In this document: positions 32,288 to 43,943 of the stretch, one piece after another
How positions within the stretch are numbered: the stretch's first letter is position 1
Layout: every line of letters starts with the position of its first letter
DNA from: Sambucus nigra
Lineage: Eukaryota; Streptophyta; Magnoliopsida; Dipsacales; Adoxaceae
Direction: 5' to 3'
Assembly: GCA_949130495.1 (NCBI GenBank)
Contig: OX422208.1
Coordinates: 639,882,523-639,946,522 of the forward strand
DNA length: 64,000 nt
Program-made: the position numbers and the translations under genes
The notes under the pieces: generated by a model
The model's database searches: none
Seen by the model: the letters and a program-made list of their open reading frames with translations, nothing else
What the model was told of the DNA's origin: nothing

Positions 32288-33358
32288 TTATCGAAAATCA
32301 GGGTGTTGGGTACGTTGTACCTGTAAATTATATTTTTTCAGATGAACTGGAAGGTCTTCTGCTCCGTAATTGTAATCATCATCTTGGTCTCCATCCACTT
32401 TGAAAAGTAATCTATCGCCATGATCAAGATAATGATAATTATTTATAGCTTTGGGCAAAGGTCCTACCAAATCAATTCCCCACATCGCAAGTGGCCAAGG
32501 AGAAGTAATGGAGGTCATAGGTCGATGAGGCTGGTGAGGGATGGTAGCAAACCTCTGGCACTTGTCGCACTTCTTGATATATGTTTTAGCATCATTGGCC
32601 AAGGTCGACCACTAATATCCATGGGTAATAATCCTCTTAGACAGATATCTTCCCCCAATGTGACTGGAGCAGGAGCCTTCATGCACGTCCTTTAGGATAT
32701 ACAGTACCTCAGATGGATGGACACACGTGAGCAGAGGAAGTGTAAACCCTTTCTTGTATAAAATGTCTCCTATAATGGAGAACTTATTATCTTTATATCT
32801 CAATTTCCTTTTATCGGTCTTTGATTCTGGAAACTCCCCATCCTTTATGTACCTGATGAGTGGATCCATACAGTAGGTTCCCATGTTTAGATTCAAACAA
32901 AACTCTGGAGCACTATCTTCCTCTTCAATGGCTGGTCGGTGTAAGATTTCTACTGGCACCGTCCTTCTTATCTCTATTCTTGTAGCTGAGGCCAACCTCG
33001 CAAGGGCGTCTACTCGACTATTGTCCAATCGGGGTATCCTCTTCACTTTAGAAAACTTCATCAATGATGTCTTAACCTTTTCTAGGTACTTTACCATTTT
33101 TCCATCTTTAGACTCATACACCCCCAAAATTTGGTTGACAACCAACCTGGAATCACTAGGCATAAGGAGTTGGCCAACATTCAGTGCTCGGGCGAGGGAG
33201 AGTCCTGTTAGGAGAGTCTTATACTTAGATTTAGTATTTAAAGCTGTAAAGTTAAACCTCAACGTGTACTCAATATCGGTTTCATCTGGGGTCAATATTA
33301 TCAGTCCTGCACCACTTCCACTCTCACACGAAGACCCATCAATAAAGAGACTCCACAC
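32288..33358 (-). pseudogene. RNase H and integrase N-terminus of element 3
   Basis: A 248-codon open frame (33358-32612), then one stop, then 104 codons in the same frame. Residues 1-130 are RNase H: WSLFIDGSSCESGSGAGLI, NTKSKYKTLLTGLSLA (usual AEYEALLAGL, so the glutamate is lost), LMPSDSRLVVNQI, and RVDALARLAS. Residues 180-270 give the integrase connector and HHCC zinc finger (VHEGSCSSHIGG, KKCDKCQRFA). Then comes the first catalytic aspartate in MWGIDLVGPLPKA. After about 32430 the frame shifts. RNase H removes RNA from the hybrid; integrase inserts the DNA. Confidence 0.85.
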
Positions 33359-33494
33359 AGTACCATTTTATAAAAAAACTACCCTCTTTAGGGGTTCCAT
33401 TCTTGAAAATATACTTTTCCTCTTCATTTTCAGATACTTTGGTTCTTGTTGAACTTTTCTCAGCCTGGGTCGGGGGAGAACATGCTCCGCTTTC

Positions 33495-34898
33495 TTATTC
33501 AAAAGTGATTTCAACATCTTCGGTATTATCCTCGTCCGAAGTGAACTCAACCACAAAGTCCGTTCGGGCTTGCCCTTTGATGGTCGTTCTTGGCTGATAA
33601 ATGTTGTCGAACTCTCCTAATTTGATTTCCCAAACCAATAGTCTTCCTGACTTCTCAGGCTTGTGGTTTACTTGTCTGAGGGGTAAGTCTGTGAGGGACA
33701 CCATGGTTTATTCCTGAAAGTAAGGCTTTATCTTCCTCGAGGCATGGATCAGTGCATAGGTTGACTTCTCCTTCTTAGGGTACCTCTGCTCAGCCCCTTG
33801 CAGTTCCTTACTTTTAAAATACATTAGTTTTTGGATTCCATCCGATTTTTTTACAATAGCGGCACTAATGGCCGACTCAGATACTGCTAGATAAAGATAC
33901 AGTTTCTCCCCCTGAACTGGTCTAGATAATAGGAGTGAAAAGCCGAGGTAGGACTTCAAATCCTTAAAGTCTCTCTCACACTCTTCATTGCACTCAAAAT
34001 CTTTTCTTAATACTCAAAAGAAAGGAAGACATTTATCAGTTGCTCTAGAGACAAAGTTGTTTAATGATGCCACTCTTCCGATGAGTCTCTGCACATCATT
34101 TATTTTTGCAAGAGTCTTCATCTCCAACAAGGCCTTGATCTTCTCAGGGTTGGATTCGATTGCTCTTTGATTCACAATAAACCCCAAAAAAAAATTTGCT
34201 CCCACGTTGAAGACACACTTGGCAGGGTTGAGCTTCACCCGTTACTTGTCCATTGTATCAAAGGTGCACTCAAGGTTAGCCTCGTAAGTATCGGCCTTGT
34301 GGCTCTTTATCAGCATATCATCCACGTACACTTCCTTTGTCTTCCCAATCTGGTCCTCAAACATTTTATTGACTAACCTCTCATATGTCACCCTAGTATT
34401 CTTCAACCTCAAGGGAATGACCTTGTAGCAAAAGGTCCCCTTGTCGGTAATAAATTTTTTCTTCTCTTCATCAGTCGGGTTGATGAATATCTAGTTGTAT
34501 ACTGAGTAAGCATCCAAGAAGCTCATCAATTAATGGTCGGATATTGCGTCCACCATTTGATCAATCGTGGTCAAAGGAAAGTTATATTTTGGGCATGCTT
34601 TGTTCAGATCTGTGAATTCGACACACATCCTACAGTTTCCATTAGTCTTGGGGATGATGATAGCGTTTGCCAACCAGCCGGGATAAATGACCTCTTGGAT
34701 GAAGTCGTCCTTCTACAATTTCTTAACCTCCTCTCTAATAACATCATACTTCTCTCTTGAGTATACTCGTCTTCTCTGCCGTATCGGCTTAGCATCATCG
34801 GCTACGTTGAGCTTATGGCACATAACTTTTAGGTCAATACCTGGAATGTCTTTGTGGCTCCATGCGAATATTCTTTGACTCTTCTTCAAACGCTTCAC
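33495..34898 (-). pseudogene. Reverse transcriptase of element 3
   Basis: One frame covers the whole domain with six in-frame stops and no frameshift, so decay is mostly by point mutation. In order: FAWSHKDIPGID, HKLNVADDAKPIRQRRR, FIQEVIYPGWLANAIIIPK, MCVEFTDLNKACPKYNFPLT, IDQMVDA, SFLDAYSVYN. The catalytic YVDDM is intact at 34314-34328. Then LNPAKCVFNVGANFFLGFIV, and the RT-proximal RNase H (YLYLAVSESAISAAIVKKSD, YFKSKELQGAEQRYPKKEK). It ends near 33495 in an acidic linker. Tat lineage. Confidence 0.9.
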
Positions 34899-35059
34899 CA
34901 GCTCTTCCTTAACCTCATTTTTTAGGGTTTTACTAATTTAGATGGTTTTTTTTACTCGTCCTTATTGAGGGAGATGAATTCTACCTCCTCATTGGCTTCT
35001 ACCTTCTTGAGTTTCTTCTCGTCTCTTGGGTCCAGGGTATCGATACAATAGGTCATAGT

Positions 35060-35512
35060 TGCTTTTTTATTAGCTTCCCTCCCCTCAGCTGAGTTGAAGT
35101 ATCATTCTTGTGCCAACCCTTGATCACCTTGGACTTCCCCTATGCCATAAGGAGTCGAGAATTTCACCATTTGGTGTACAGTGGAGGGTAAGGCCTCAAA
35201 CACTTTGAGGGACACTCTTCCCATGATGATGTTATAATTCGACTATACACTTTCATTCATTATAATGAAATTTACCTTCTTAGTGATCCTCATCGGCCAA
35301 ACATCTCCCATCCTGACATCTATCTCATACATTCCCAACGGATGAACTTTCTCACCGCTGAGCCCTATCAAAGGATTATGGTAAGGCATGAGCCTCCTCT
35401 TACTGAGTTCTAGGCCTTTGAAACATGTCCAGAACATAATGTCGACCGAACTTCCATCGTCAACTAGTATTCTTAGCACGTCATAACCATGGACCCTGAT
35501 TGTAATCATCAA
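35060..35512 (-). pseudogene. Aspartic protease of element 3
   Basis: An 89-codon open stretch holds ILVDDGSSVDIMFW (active site in its Tat form DDGSS), GLELSKRRLMPYHNPLIGLS, and MRITKKVNFIIMNES. After a break the text resumes as IIGR-x-SLKVFEALPS and TVHQMVKFSTPYGIGEVQGD, matching the conserved YNxILGRPxLxxxxAVPSTxHQxxKFPTxxGxGxxxGDQ block. Confidence 0.85.
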
Positions 35513-35559
35513 GGGTTCGTCTTAGGGGGGCTATGATACCTTTAAAGTCGAGTCTTAAA

Positions 35560-36160
35560 AAACTCATAATCAAAGTGTACATATCCACCTTTTTCCTTTT
35601 CTCTGACTTAACGCCTATTTCAGCCGAGTAACCACCTCAACCTTAGGAAGATCTTTGACTTCTGTAATGTGTGCCTTTCTGTCAGCCACCTCTGAGCCTC
35701 CTCCTACTAAGCCCCCATAAATCATCTTAACATAGAATGAAATCATGTGAAGATGACCTTTAGGATCGACGTCCTTTGGTGGCAGATCTGATTCGTCCTC
35801 ATCATCGTCATCTGAGGCATCATCTTTTTCCCCAGGGGCCTCCACTTTGCATCTATCGGCCCTTCTTTTCCTGGGGTCGTCTCATCCCCTTTTTAGGCTA
35901 TCGCTACTCACATACTTTCTCAGCTTCCCAGCCTTAAGCATCTTCTCAATCTGATCTTTCAGAGCGAAACATTTATTTGTTAAGTTCCCGTGATCTTGGT
36001 GAAATTCACACCATAATCTTTTATTCCTTTTTTGAGGGGGAACTTTCAGCTTTTTAGGTCATCTTAGGGTTCTATCATTCTTGATCTCATTTAAAATATG
36101 CTCGCAGTTGATCGTGAGAGGAGTATACCCAATAAAATTATCATCACCTGATCTCCCTCT
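35560..36160 (-). pseudogene. Late gag of element 3
   Basis: The minus strand reads FIGYTPLTINCEHILNEIKN, a stop, then PKKLKVPPQKRNKRLWCEFH, QDHGNLTNKCFALKDQIEKM and LKAGKLRKYV. This is the conserved end of Tat gag with its single knuckle-like C-x2-H-x3-H-x4-C motif. An acidic stretch (35845-35770) follows. The N-terminal two thirds are missing because the LTR joins directly upstream at 36163. Confidence 0.8.
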
Positions 36161-36163
36161 TTA

Positions 36164-36293
36164 CAATAATGGAAAGAATCACACAGCTAACCAACAAAGA
36201 AGGAGATGAGGTGAAAAGGATGAAGACTACGTCCACTGTGTGTGTGTGAGTGAAATCCACTAGTAAATAGGGCTCTAATGGCTTGGTTACAAC

Positions 36294-36343
<50 letters not shown>

Positions 36344-36970
36344 GTACACAAATGAGCAGAGTTTTAGCTAGGATTTGAATTAATTCCCCTTTACAATGGA
36401 AAAGAGGATGGGTTTATATAATGCCTGGGGGGTGTAATACACACACCCAAAGCATATTAAAGGTGTGCATAGATGAGGGCATCCATTCAGGGAGTGACAG
36501 CTGTCCATAAACATGTATGTAATGATGATGAAATCTCCCTTCACGTGAGGAGAATAATCTTAGTTATAACTTAATTGATCACATGGGACACATCACCTCG
36601 GTACATTATACTGCTCGTCTATTCATGGTATCATCTGCAAATGTCTTGGCCTAGCCGTGTAAGAGGTTGTTGATAGAACGCTTAACCTTACATGTGAAAC
36701 TAGCAAGTGTGGTCTCGACCTGAGGAGCTTAGGTCGAGGTTGACTAAGTTGTCCGACACCTGATTTCGGCTTGGCGATTGGATGAGAGATGTCTTTGTTA
36801 TTGTGGTTCTTTCTTGTGGTCTCGTCCTACTTTATGGCCGAGGTTATATGTATAAGGGAGACCTTAGTCTTGGATGAGTCTTGAAAGCGACCTGTGGGTT
36901 CCTTCTTGAAGCTCGACTATTTGGAATTGAGAGGTCTCATGCTGGGACGAGCTCATATTTGATCATATCA
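36164..36970 (-). mobile_element. 5' LTR of element 3, inner end deleted
   Basis: It aligns with 26011-26807, starting with TGATATGATC at 36970. TATA box on the minus strand at 36412-36420. It has a (CT)n run at 36299-36341 where the other LTR has a short one, and lacks the U5 GAACCACTT segment (a 20-bp deletion near 36230). Its last 55 bp, the primer site and early gag are absent. Confidence 0.85.
36299..36341. repeat. (CT)n microsatellite in 5' LTR of element 3
   Basis: A pure dinucleotide run of about 43 bp. The matching site in the other LTR (26165-26181) is about 17 bp, so it expanded after insertion or contracted in the other copy. Confidence 0.95.
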
Positions 36971-37847
36971 ACTAATATTGAAAGAGAATACATAAATCAG
37001 GATGATTTTAATAATAAAGTTTTAACTAAATGAGTAAATTTATACTTATAGAATTTTGGGTAATTTTGTGATAATTATTTGAATAAAATGGACATGGTTT
37101 TTTATTTTCGTTTATGTACATATTGGTAATTAGGTTAGGATCTAAGGGGAGAGGAGGTCTTTTGTTAAGTCTTGATGACCGAGTCAAGGTTTGGAGGAAT
37201 TGACTTGCGTGTATAGCAGTGTATTGTTATTGGTGTGTGAATAGAAGAAAGAAAATTAGAAAGGGATACCTGGACGGGGAACCTTATGATCACGAGTTGG
37301 CTCAGCCGTGACTGTGGGTTTCTGTAGGCGTGACAGTGAACTTATGGTCTGCGTCCCAGTCACGTGTTAATCTATTTGGGCCTTAAATGTTTTACTTATG
37401 CACGAGTTTACCTTATTTCCCCACACTTCTCTCTCAAATCAAAATCTGCAACCCTCACTTTTCTCCATCTCTAACATCATAATACCCTAAACTCCATTAA
37501 AACACAACCTTCAAATCTCCATTAGAGGGACTTGCATTTACATCTTGGGATTGTTTCAAGAGGAGAAGTTGATCAGAAATCAGAGGAGAAGAAGGAACTC
37601 AAATCAGATTTCAAAAATAGATTAAAGGCAAGAATACTCTAATCTTCTCCTGTATTTAACTATGGTGTAAATATTGCGTAAACCGTGCTTATTTGTTAAT
37701 TAAAAATGATCAGGATCTTAATTAGGGAAAGATGAACCTAATTAATCTCATTTTATTATCATTTGGAATTGAAATTGGTGAAACTCCTATATAATGAGAA
37801 TTCTGAGATTATGAATATGTGAACTAAAATATGTAATTATTGTAAAG
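36971..37847 (+). other. Host LTR segment (promoter and leader-like part)
   Basis: AT-rich to 37130. A GC-rich part with repeated GTGAC words follows (37260-37375: GCCGTGAC, GGCGTGACAG, AGTCACGTG). After that comes a CTCTCTC-rich leader-like part (37415-37500) and purine-rich text. This is the order expected of U3, start site and leader in Tekay-type LTRs. It ends at the TAAAG copy of the next insertion. Confidence 0.45.
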
Positions 37848-39047
37848 TGTAACAACCCAGATTTTTTAAACGAAATTTTTTAAATAAATTTTGGAAATCG
37901 GAGAAAAATAAAATTTTGGATTTTATAAATTTTACAATTTAAAATGTTGGTTTTTATATTTGAAAAATTAATTTTAAAACGGAATTGGAATCGAAATTAA
38001 AATGGAGTTTTAATTGAATTTTTATTATATAGAAGAGTCCTCAAAACATAAAACTCTCTAAGAGTCCTCAAAACATAAAACTTTGTAGAAAAAAATATTT
38101 AAAAATATTAGACTGTCCGATTGAGCTAAAATTTTTTGTGCAACTTTCTCTCGTCTTCAACTACTATGTCCTCAAATTTCAGCCAATCTCAACATTCTGA
38201 TCGTTCGAAATGTCCTTTTTAGTGTTTGTATCTCATTAGAAAGAGAGAGATAATCGTGTCATGAGAATGGGCATCGTGTCATGAGATTTTAATATGGCAC
38301 GGAGAATTCAATACTCAAGCATTATATTAATATTAATTTCTCAAAAGCACATCAATGAGTCACCAGGCCTCACCTTACCGCGCCTATGCATTCTCAAGTA
38401 TATCTGGATTTTAAAATATTGGCGGGTGCCCATTCTCCGTGCCATATTAAAATCTCCGTGCCATATTATATTGTTGATTTGGGCATCGTGTCATGAGATT
38501 TTAATATGGCACGGAGAATGGGCACCCGCCAATATTTTAAAATCCAGATATACTTGAGAATGCATAGGCGCGGTAAGGTGAGGCCTGGTGACTCATTGAT
38601 GTGTTTTTGAGAAATTAATATTAATATAATGCTTGAGTATTGAATTTGATTTGTATATGCGCATTCGTATTGTTGCGATTTATACATTGTGCTAATTATT
38701 TTTGAGCATCTATTCCTGTCATATTGTGTACTTCACATGTTTTCTTTTAGTGGCAGGCTAGCGTGGAATGGGACGCTAGGGACTATTTTGGAGAATTATT
38801 TTAGTGCTTTGATTGGAAGATTTATTTTTGATGTATAAACTAGTGGTGTAATTTTAGTTGGAGATTTGGGTATTTTGTATTTGAGAGAAACTTGATTGTA
38901 ATCATTATTGTGGAATTAGAAGAATCGTGCTTTTGTTATATTTAAATTGTGTAATTTAGATGCTCTATACTTATTGTTGATGGATTTAGCTTATTTTAAT
39001 CATAGTAGCACGTCGCGTGTCTCTTTTCGAGCATGCGGGGTGTTACA
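37848..39047 (+). mobile_element. Solo LTR with target duplication TAAAG
   Basis: It is 1200 bp and starts TGTAACAACCCAG, ends GCGGGGTGTTACA, and is flanked by TAAAG at 37843-37847 and 39048-39052. Ends and length fit a chromovirus LTR left after LTR-LTR recombination. It contains a large hairpin (38305-38646). No protein domain. Confidence 0.9.
38305..38646. repeat. Near-perfect inverted repeat, 152-bp arms
   Basis: Arms 38305-38456 and 38495-38646 are reverse complements with one mismatch seen by eye (C/T in the GTGCTTTTGAG / GTGTTTTTGAG stretch), around a 38-bp spacer. A 38-bp word (38269-38306) is repeated exactly at 38481-38518 in direct orientation, so each arm is flanked by the same sequence. 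Two mirror open frames arise from the palindrome and are not genes. Confidence 0.95.
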
Positions 39048-40057
39048 TAAAGAGGGATATATTATTATGTTAATTGGTTAAGACTTACCTAATATGCTTT
39101 ATGAACTTTTGAAAGATAAAATGTGAGTTATGAGTATAACTTTCTCCTGAAATTGTAATATATATGTCTATGCTTATTTTGGAGCATTCTTAATTGTTGG
39201 AACTTCATATTAACCCCACTAGAAATGTGTATAAAATAGTGTTTTATGTACTTACTATTAGAACCTTGGAAATGTGGTTAATCCATATATAGATGGGTAA
39301 TAATGAACATAATAAGTAAAAGACAATTATGGTTAAGATTATAAAGTATATGTGATCATGCTAGTAATTATTGTTCTTAGCTATATGTGGTTTGATATCG
39401 GGATTTGGATGGATTATAAATTATTGTCATTAACGAAAAGTGTTGATTGGTAAATTATTGTAGTTAAAGTGACGTCGGTTGATGGGTCAATAGTTGTGTT
39501 ATCATGAAGATTGGCACTGTTGGTAAATTGATGGTAATGGGATTTGTTTGTTAATCCATATTTTATATGTGTGGATGGGATCCAAGTTGTTTTATTATTA
39601 TTGTCGTTGATGAGATTGGGATTGTTATAGGTAATAGTTGTTATGGATGGGGCTTATACTTTTTGGTTTTATGTTATTAGTGAGTGTATATATGTTGTTA
39701 GTTATATGATGTTATCCTTGGGAGTTATGACATTTGGGTGATATATTATTAAGATTTGGGTCATAATATTTAGGCTATATGCATGTATGGATTGAAATGA
39801 ATACGATGATGTTTGAGAATACTTGTATTAGCTTGGAGAGTTGACTTGATATTTTAAAGTATTAATCATTAGGTTGAAGATTGTTAGGATGAATAATGTT
39901 GTGATATGATGAAAAGGTTTTAGTAATCTAGGGATTTTTAGTGGATCTTATTTTAGGGAAAGACGTTTAAATGTATAAGGTTCTGTCATGAAATGAGATA
40001 CTTTGGATATTATAAAGAGAGCTATGAGATTTATGTGAGTGTTTTGGTTTTTCTTAT
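39048..40057 (+). other. Host LTR segment
   Basis: AT-rich and G-rich on the plus strand, without ORFs. Short words such as GTTGATTGG and TGATGGG recur loosely. It resembles the long transcribed part of Tekay-type LTRs. Bounded by two proven insertions. Confidence 0.45.
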
Positions 40058-43000
40058 TGTAACACCCCGCCTAATTAAATACCGGGTGGCTAGTCCCATA
40101 CCAAATTAAAACAGAATATACAGTTGGCTCATTCTTAGCATCACTGTCGAAAATATTTACAACTCACCCAATACCCAATTAAACTGGTGTTAAAAACTTT
40201 TCAAATTTTAATTTAACAAAATCCACTTCCAGTTTAAGAATAAGACAACACATTTTATTCTACAACAATAATAACCGAATAGATAACACAAAAGAATTTA
40301 AATGCAATTGGAATAAACATTCCCAAATAATATAAATCCATTACAGTAATCCCAACAATATTAAATGTATTAAAAAGACACGGATACAATAGTATTTGAC
40401 CCCGATAGAAGAAGATAACTGAATCCTTTGGGCGACATGCCCTACTAAGAGAACACTGTGAAACAATTGAAGATAAACGTCTAAGCAATACTCCATAGCT
40501 CCATAGCTCCTCATAATTCGCTAAGGTTGGCATCCCTGCTGCTGGACACCCGATATAGAAGATGCAATAGAAAAGAGAATATGCAAGGAAATGGGTCAGA
40601 TCCCGATTCTGAAAATGATTTTGAAAACAGCAAGTATTTAATAATTGCAATAAAGCATTTATTCTGTACATGTTAGCATCCCACGCTCACTTGCTATTCT
40701 CACCACTCAACTAGAGTGCACACTTAACGTTTCCTATTAACCTCCTAGTGAATGGTTCCTCTTCACCAATTCCATAATATGATTCCATTCCCATATCATA
40801 ACCCCGTATGTCCCATACCATACGTCGTATAATCATTCTTTTACATTTCTCATTATATGAATCGTTACTCATTAACATGAATAATTTTCATTAATATGAA
40901 TTAAGATTTTCAATTCTTTAAGAATAAACATTCATTAACTTAATTTCATTCTACGTTCTCAATTTACTGTTATCTACAATTATCACCGTAGATAAATTTA
41001 ACCACAATATATCCATTCATTCATTTAATTCATTATCTATATATTTATATATAATACGGCACCCCGAGTCACAGCTGCGGTGCAAATGCATTACTCTGCT
41101 ATCAAGTCCTATCATCATTGGTCACCGAATAGGGAACAAAAGGTTCGGTAAGGATTCCTCGAACCACAAATAACAACATACAAATTGGAGGCGAACATAG
41201 TTCTCGTATCCATGGGTCACGCACATACCTGCGTACCCACAGTCAGTGGACTTATCAACTCCTCGATAAGTCTTTTATAGACCTATGTTCTCGAGGAAAA
41301 AATCAAAGATCCCATGGATTCATCAGGATATGACTTCCCTCACGCGCAAACCTCCCATCGATAGCAAGTAATCTAGGTATTTCATACACATAAATCATCA
41401 ATCGATCAAATAGGCATTATCATACCTATAATATACTAACAACAAGGTACTCACATTGACCTTAGATTACTCCCTTACGTATCATTATATCTCTTTTAAA
41501 TTCCACGTATTAAAATATCATATCTTTACTTCATAATTTAATTATCCTCGCATCCTATAACATCTCTCCACTCCCGACGTCGTTAAGGTTCATGCGCGGA
41601 GCGTCTCGCATAGCGAAATCCAAACAAGGAACCCCTCCAATACACTACTACTTAACTTTGTCGATCGAGGACGTTCGTCAACTTCAAATACGCAACCGGA
41701 ATAACCTCATCCCCTCTTACAACCAAATGTGGTCTAAACTCCCCTCTATTCAGGAGTCGTACCGCTAAGCGCTTGTACTAAACTCAGTCCTTCATATTCA
41801 AATTGTAAACCTAAGGCTACCCACGTGTTATATTAAATCTGTCCTACTGAACCTATCATTAATCCTCATGCATACCAATTAGAATCCAACACGTGAATCT
41901 AGCAACCGAAATATCTTTTAATTTAATTATCATCATTTTAATCAATTAAACTCAATCACATTAATTCAAATCTTATCAAGGGTCTACTGATCTTTTCTAA
42001 GTCCCATAATATCCAATTAATAATCACCAAAGATCCACAAAAGGGTTGGAATAAGAATCAACATTTAAAAGAAACAACTTTAACAATCCTGGGGAGGTCG
42101 ATCGATCGAAGGCAGAGGGTCGATCGATCGATCACTCAGGTAACAGTCCAGTTTTCTGCATTTCTTCTACTACGGGTTTCACCATTTTTGTTCATTAAAA
42201 CCTTCATATTAACAACCCAAACGACTTATAATCCTTACTACATGATATATCAACATATATAAATGATTTCTAATGATCAAAACATCCTAGAATCATCAAG
42301 AGATTGAATTAAAAGCATATTTATCTCCTCATTTTTCCAAAAAATTATCAACCTAATATCTTCAAGAACATATAAATGGTTTCTAGATTTTCTTCAACAA
42401 ATTCATGATTATTTCGTGGATTACTATCTACCTACAACATGATTTTGATTCCTATATATTTTCAGTTTCCAGAAATCCATTTAAAACTCCATTATTATCT
42501 TCCAAACATGATAAATCGTCTATTTTTATAACTATTCTAACATGGACAATATACAAACTTAAATTTCCATTATCAAACACTTGCCTCTAATGAAGATCTG
42601 ATCCTTTGGAGTTGAATAACACAGGTGGTGATGGTGGTGGTGACCTTTGACCTTTGGTTCTCCTCCTTTCCAAGCAAGCTTATTTTTCTTTTCAAGCAAC
42701 CTTTCACTCTCTCTAAGAAGATGAATTTTCAATTTTGTGTAGAAGAGATGATATGAACCTACGTACACTAATCTCCAAATAATTATAATAAGACAAAACC
42801 CGAAATCACTATTTATCCCCCTTGTAAAAATTACCAAAACACCCTTTTGGGTTGTCTTTTTATTTCCAAATGACCCCAGACTCAAAACCAACGTCCGAAT
42901 AGAATTTTCTGACTATTTCAACCCTTCCAGATGCAACGACGCAGTCGAAACGATTATAAGGTTGATGTAAAAATAAATTTTTTTTTTAATTTAACAAATT

Positions 43001-43247
43001 ACTCCCAACACGTCCCATACCGTGTCTGACTAAAAATCCAAATTACTGAATTAATATCACACAGCCATAACAATAGCTTCACATTCATATATTACCTAAA
43101 TATCTTTAAGTAATATTCATAATCATACATTTTAATATCCACAATTCGAATAAAACCCAAATGAATTAATTAATAATAAAATCCAATTAATCCATTAATT
43201 AAAATATAACCCGTTTTAAAAGTCATTAAAAATCACGGGGTATTACA
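40058..43247 (-). mobile_element. Solo LTR with target duplication CTTAT
   Basis: It is 3190 bp and starts TGTAACACCCCGCC, ends CACGGGGTATTACA, and is flanked by CTTAT at 40053-40057 and 43248-43252. Minus orientation is supported by a TATA-like GGGATAAATAG near 42815 on that strand, followed by a leader with GAGAGAGTGAAAGG. No primer site, polypurine tract or domain is inside, so solo LTR is preferred over a complete element. Contains two GATCGATCGATC-type palindromes (42099-42133). Confidence 0.88.
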
Positions 43248-43943
43248 CTTATATGGGATTAAAGTGGATAATATAGGATATTAGGTTTAGTATTTGTACA
43301 CTCTAAATAACTACCTAATCTAGGATAGCAGCGTATCGGGGGGTTCCTTGTTTAGATTTCATCTATGAGGTGTCTCACGCGTGGAATCTAGAGAAGTTAG
43401 AAGTTGGGAGTCTAGTAATAGTCAGTCTTGTAAATAATTTTAGGTATTAGGTTATAACTATTGGTTAAGATATTATGGGAATAAGTGTCTTGTGAGTAGA
43501 ATTTTTGTGTGGATGTTGAGATGTTAAATGAATGTGAGAAATGAATACAAATGAATGAGAGGAACAATAATGAAGTGAATCAGTAATGGTTTTCATGTAG
43601 TAGGTGATTGATGGTTAGACATAAGTGGCTTAGTATATAGAATGTTGAGTTAGCAGTTGTTTGCTCTCGATGAATGCCCAATCTATAAAAAAGTGCACCG
43701 GGGGTTCTTTGTTTGGATTTTATATATAAGACATCCAAAGCATTGAGTCTAGCTTACGATAGAAGTGGGGAAATTAGGAAGCATAATTTTTTTAGTGGTT
43801 CGTAAGTAGTTGCCTTGTAGATATATGATTATTACAGAGTGTCGATGACCACCTCACCTAGATAGAAATGTATCAGGGGATTCCTTATTTGGATTTCATT
43901 GATGAGATGTCCCATGATTTAATTCTAGATAAGGTTGGCAGTT
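43248..43943 (+). other. Host LTR segment with three copies of an internal repeat
   Basis: A block of about 78 bp built on GGGGTTCCTTGTTTAGATTT and a GAATCTAG word appears three times (about 43336-43413, 43698-43776, 43874-43943). A fourth copy lies reversed at about 55905-55990. Confidence 0.6.

Larger units (their letters stand above)
25956..36970 (-). mobile_element. Tat-lineage Ty3-gypsy retrotransposon (element 3)
   Basis: An 11-kb element with two similar LTRs (36970-36164 and 26807-25956 in element direction). LTR ends are TGATA and TATCA. Element order: LTR, late gag, protease, RT, RNase H, integrase, 165-bp tandem array, antisense gene (Transposase_28-like), polypurine tract, LTR. 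This is the canonical Tat layout with an antisense extra gene. The primer site, leader, early gag and the last 55 bp of the first LTR are missing through one deletion at 36163. Pol is the best preserved in the window (RT in one frame with six stops). No clean 5-bp target duplication is seen (AATTA left, ACTAA right). Confidence 0.85.

Noticed and set aside
32883..33452. A 189-codon plus-strand frame
   Set aside because: It lies exactly opposite the RNase H frame of element 3, which has clear catalytic motifs; it is a shadow.
25951..36975. A target duplication for element 3
   Set aside because: The flanks AATTA and ACTAA differ at two of five positions, so I cannot claim one; the LTR ends are secure, the duplication is not.
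38294..38687. Two mirrored open frames of 87 and 73 codons
   Set aside because: They share the same protein text only because they lie in the two arms of the hairpin. No family resemblance.
42559..42891. Minus-strand frame with a run of six histidines
   Set aside because: A CACCAT-type simple repeat in the LTR leader produces it; no other protein signature.
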